From positions 1 through 51,869 of the forward strand of contig JAILRZ010000050.1 in assembly GCA_024697845.1 (NCBI GenBank): a stretch of 51,869 nt of DNA, read 5' to 3'. The DNA comes from Eubacterium sp. GTDB taxonomy: Bacteria > Bacillota > Clostridia > Lachnospirales > Lachnospiraceae. Both the position numbers and the translations under genes were made by a program. Of the stretch, positions 49,619 to 51,869 are shown in pieces. The notes under the pieces are model-generated. The model was given only the letters and a program-made list of their open reading frames with translations, was not told the DNA's origin and ran no database searches. Numbering within the stretch: the first letter of the stretch is position 1; every line of letters starts with the position of its first letter.

Positions 49619-50309
49619 TTTTGCGTTCCTTTAAATCTTTGGTTAGAGTATGAATATTTTCGTATTCATATGGATGAAGGGTTCCGTCGGTTAATATATT
49701 GATTCGGTCACAAAGTGCAATCTCCCCTTCTTCATGGGTTGCGAGAAGGACAATTCCTCCCTTTGCCGTAAAACTCTTGATATAAGAAGCAATGATTTCT
49801 TTACAGTCAATATCCAAACTGGCAGATGGTTCATCCAATAAAAGAATCGATGGTTCGTTGGCCATGGAACAACCGATGCTGAGACGTTTTTTCATTCCGC
49901 CGGAAAGATTGGATACTTTTTTGTCTATAAACTCATGAATGCCTAATAGTTTCAGAATACCGTGATTTAATTCTTCTTCCATATCGAGTTTTGCTCCGGT
50001 GTACCAGAGGCGAAGGTTATCTCTTACAGTCAAATCTTCCATTAAAGGGTTGCTTTGCGGTACATAACCGATAATACTCTCTGGATGGCGGACTTCAAAC
50101 AGATTTGTATTATCAGCAAAAAACGAACCGGAATCCGGGATAACAAGACCGGCAAGGCAACTCAGTAAGGTGGTTTTTCCGCAACCATTCAATCCAAGAA
50201 TGCCAACACATTCACCGGAATTCGCGGAAAAAGAGATATTTTTCAAAATTTCCGTTCCTTTTCGAGAGTACTTTTTTTTGACTTCTTTAACTTCTATTTT
50301 TTTTATCAT
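49611..50309 (-). CDS. ABC transporter ATP-binding protein
   Basis: 232 residues from the ATG at 50309, with CGGAGAGAAAT before it on the minus strand; the longer frame to 50375 would include the promoter. Walker A GLNGCGKTT is near residue 39, the Q-loop is in YVPQSNP, the signature is LSGGMKKRLSIG, Walker B is ILLLDEPSASLD, and the H-switch is in LLATHEEGE. It powers the two permeases downstream, probably as an exporter. Confidence 0.94.
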   Translation of the reverse strand: MIKKIEVKEVKKKYSRKGTEILKNISFSANSGECVGILGLNGCGKTTLLSCLAGLVIPDSGSFFADNTNLFEVRHPESIIGYVPQSNPLMEDLTVRDNLRLWYTGAKLDMEEELNHGILKLLGIHEFIDKKVSNLSGGMKKRLSIGCSMANEPSILLLDEPSASLDIDCKEIIASYIKSFTAKGGIVLLATHEEGEIALCDRINILTDGTLHPYEYENIHTLTKDLKERKNG

Positions 50310-50343
50310 ATTTCTCTCCGATTGTATAAATTTTAATAAAAAA

Positions 50344-50372
50344 ATTATATCATACAATTGTGAGAGAACCAA
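50344..50372 (-). promoter_or_regulatory. Promoter of the ABC/CDF operon
   Basis: On the minus strand TTGGTT (50372-50367) and TATAAT (50349-50344) are 17 bases apart, 35 bases before the ATPase start. Confidence 0.7.
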
Positions 50373-50442
50373 CAAAATAGTAGTAGGATTCTGACAAAGG
50401 CTGTGATAAACTATTAAAAGAAAAATACAGACGAGGTGTAAA

Positions 50443-51630
50443 ATGAATTATTTTGAAACGGCAGATATTTTATTGCCAAAGAAAGATTTTGAAAAGTGGG
50501 CTGTCATTGCATGTGATCAGCATACATCAGAACCGGAATACTGGAATGATGTAAAAGAAATTGTTGGGGACACGCCGTCCTCTCTGAACATTATGTTACC
50601 GGAGGTATGGCTGAAGGAGGATAATGAGGAAAGCATCAAAAAGATTAATGCGACAATGGTTCAGTATTTGAATGAAGATGTTTTCGAGGAACATAAAAAT
50701 TCTATGATTTATGTGGAACGAAAAATCGGAGATCAGATTCGAAAAGGTCTGGTGGGGGTCATTGATTTGGAAGATTATGATTATCACAAAAACAGCAAGA
50801 CATTGATTCGTGCTACGGAAGAAACGGTAGAAGACCGATTACCGCCAAGAATCAAAATTCGGAAGGATGCTGTATTGGAAATGCCTCACATTTTATTGCT
50901 GTTTGATGATCCGACTCGTTCCGTTGTAAAACCATTGGAAGTGAAAAAGGAAGAATTACCTGTGGCATATGATTTTGAACTCATGAAAGATGGTGGACAT
51001 ATTCAGGGATGGTTCTTGGATGAAGAAACAGTTCAGAGTGTTCAGCTGGCTTTGGGAGAATTACTAAAGAAGAATGAAGATTTGTTATTTGTTGTGGGAG
51101 ATGGAAATCATTCGCTGGCTGCGGCAAAAGAAAGTTATAATCTCACGAAAAATCCAAAGGCCAGATATGCGTTGGTTGAACTGGAAAATGTCCATGACCA
51201 AAGTATAGAATTTGAACCGATTTACCGTGTGTTGTTTCAGGTGGATGCTGCAGACTTTATTGAAAAGTTTGTGGATTACACAGAGAAAAATGGAGGAGAA
51301 GAACAGCAGTATTTTGAATGTATTACCAAGGAAGAAACAGGGACAATTCAGGTGAAGGCTACTGCAAAACTTCCGATTGGAACACTTCAGAAATTTATTG
51401 ATCTTTATATGAAGGATCATCCGGAAGTGTCGATTGATTATATTCATGGAGAAGAAACTGTTCGCAATCTTTGTCAGCAGGAAAAAGTATTGGGGCTCCT
51501 GTTTGAAGGAATGAAAAAGGAAGATTTATTCCCAGCAGTAAGAGCAGACGGATCCTTGCCTAGAAAGACTTTTTCTATGGGACATGCGGATGAAAAAAGA
51601 TTTTATATTGAAACAAGAAGAATTCAGTAG
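50443..51630 (+). CDS. DUF1015 family protein
   Basis: 395 residues. The N-terminal region has WAVIACDQHTSEPEYWNDV and the middle has LLFVVGDGNHSLAAAKESY, both strong marks of the DUF1015 family. The end contains the conserved PRKTFSMGHADEKRFY. The family is common in Clostridia and is often found near serine biosynthesis genes, so a link to serine or phosphoserine has been proposed; no such neighbour is seen in this window. The start has GACGAGGTG. Cytoplasmic, no membrane helix. Confidence 0.9.
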   Translation: MNYFETADILLPKKDFEKWAVIACDQHTSEPEYWNDVKEIVGDTPSSLNIMLPEVWLKEDNEESIKKINATMVQYLNEDVFEEHKNSMIYVERKIGDQIRKGLVGVIDLEDYDYHKNSKTLIRATEETVEDRLPPRIKIRKDAVLEMPHILLLFDDPTRSVVKPLEVKKEELPVAYDFELMKDGGHIQGWFLDEETVQSVQLALGELLKKNEDLLFVVGDGNHSLAAAKESYNLTKNPKARYALVELENVHDQSIEFEPIYRVLFQVDAADFIEKFVDYTEKNGGEEQQYFECITKEETGTIQVKATAKLPIGTLQKFIDLYMKDHPEVSIDYIHGEETVRNLCQQEKVLGLLFEGMKKEDLFPAVRADGSLPRKTFSMGHADEKRFYIETRRIQ

Positions 51631-51660
51631 TCCGTTTGTGAAATTGTAACTGTATTTTCC

Positions 51661-51685
51661 AAATTTTTCCAAATTTTTCCAAAGA
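51661..51685 (+). repeat. Short 10-bp tandem repeat
   Basis: The unit AAATTTTTCC occurs twice in tandem, with partial copies on each side, just after the DUF1015 gene. Confidence 0.7.
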
Positions 51686-51691
51686 AAAATG

Positions 51692-51720
51692 TTGTTAAAA
51701 AAATATCAATGTGCTAGTAT
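51692..51720 (+). promoter_or_regulatory. Promoter-like element directly before a terminator
   Basis: TTGTTA (51692-51697) and TAGTAT (51715-51720) are 17 bases apart, but a terminator hairpin starts right after the -10. Confidence 0.35.
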
Positions 51721-51721
51721 A

Positions 51722-51748
51722 AAAAGTGGCGGGTTCGCCACTTTTTTA
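51722..51748 (+). terminator. Intrinsic terminator after the DUF1015 gene
   Basis: AAAAGTGGCG pairs perfectly with CGCCACTTTT around GGTT, followed by T. Confidence 0.9.
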
Positions 51749-51869
51749 TTTCATAGGAAAGTTCTTTGAACTTCCCCATGAAATAAAAATGCTCCGCAAG
51801 GATGCGCAGCTCGCGGAGATGTATTTATGCTGACGCATCCGCTCGCGCGCGAAGTGTCGCAAGCGACAC
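51746..51869. repeat. GC-rich, multi-hairpin extragenic element (REP-like), cut by window end
   Basis: Nested inverted repeats: TATTTCAT with ATGAAATA enclosing GGAAAGTTC/GAACTTCC, CTCCGC with GCGGAG, GATGCG with CGCATC, and a terminal GTGTCGC/GCGACAC. From about 51790 the composition is far more GC-rich than the flanks. I see no reading frame of note. I recall similar structured, GC-rich extragenic repeats from gut Lachnospiraceae; the element may continue outside the window. Confidence 0.6.

Noticed and set aside
46268-50309. Metal-efflux island
   Set aside because: Only the last gene is a metal transporter; the ABC part has the form of a general ABC-2 exporter, so a joint metal function is not supported.

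Overview
The window reads as a chromosomal segment of a low-GC, spore-forming anaerobic Firmicute, most likely a member of the Lachnospiraceae (class Clostridia). The reasons are a V-type rather than F-type ATPase operon, an SpoIIID gene followed by an MreB/Mbl gene (a pairing also found in Bacillus), a fermentative D-lactate dehydrogenase, strong AGGAGG-type ribosome binding sites, many secreted proteins with Thr/Glu-rich linkers, and AT-rich intergenic DNA. The genus cannot be fixed from sequence alone. I see no rRNA, tRNA, insertion sequence, integrase or CRISPR array.

Layout. 1-5919: V-ATPase genes K (partial), E, C, F, A, B, D, then a D-lactate dehydrogenase (5969-6958). 7124-10318: a secreted GH16 glucanase and a TPR membrane protein. 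10663-15794: a duplicated cassette, each copy made of a large secreted protein, an identical 45-residue peptide and a GAAA-loop terminator. 15819-26924: core genes (YitT, ProB, diacylglycerol kinase family, citrate synthase, GreA, WYL regulator, stand-alone KdpD domain, SpoIIID, MreB, RecD2, ComF), with an unexplained structured intergenic region after spoIIID. 26974-33845: an accessory block. An HTH-like regulator on the minus strand diverges from an operon encoding an unknown 112-residue protein, a ClpX-like AAA+ protein, an unknown 204-residue protein, a membrane protein and a PcfJ-like protein. The block ends in a tandem array of 54-bp hairpin units whose last unit is an intrinsic terminator. 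33972-44803: an aldo/keto reductase, a DUF4832-type secreted protein, membrane and secreted proteins, an MBL-fold hydrolase, SfsA, an EamA transporter and a flavodoxin. 44818-46242: an AGCS amino-acid symporter. 46268-50309 (minus): a putative ABC exporter operon ending in a cation diffusion facilitator. 50443-51630: a DUF1015 protein. The last 120 bases are a GC-rich, strongly structured extragenic element.

The best candidate for an undescribed system is the 26974-33845 block. Its AAA+ protein keeps the ClpX pore loop, Walker B, a VGF loop in the place of the ClpP-docking IGF loop, the arginine finger and the sensor-2 arginine. It has lost the zinc-binding domain and carries Asn in place of the Walker A Thr/Ser. 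It is co-transcribed with a membrane protein and a PcfJ-like protein, preceded by a short leader ORF and terminator, and placed opposite a dedicated regulator with repeat sites in its promoter. The second most interesting item is the duplicated secreted-protein/peptide cassette. Its two peptide genes differ by three silent changes only, and its two terminators differ by a compensated base pair.
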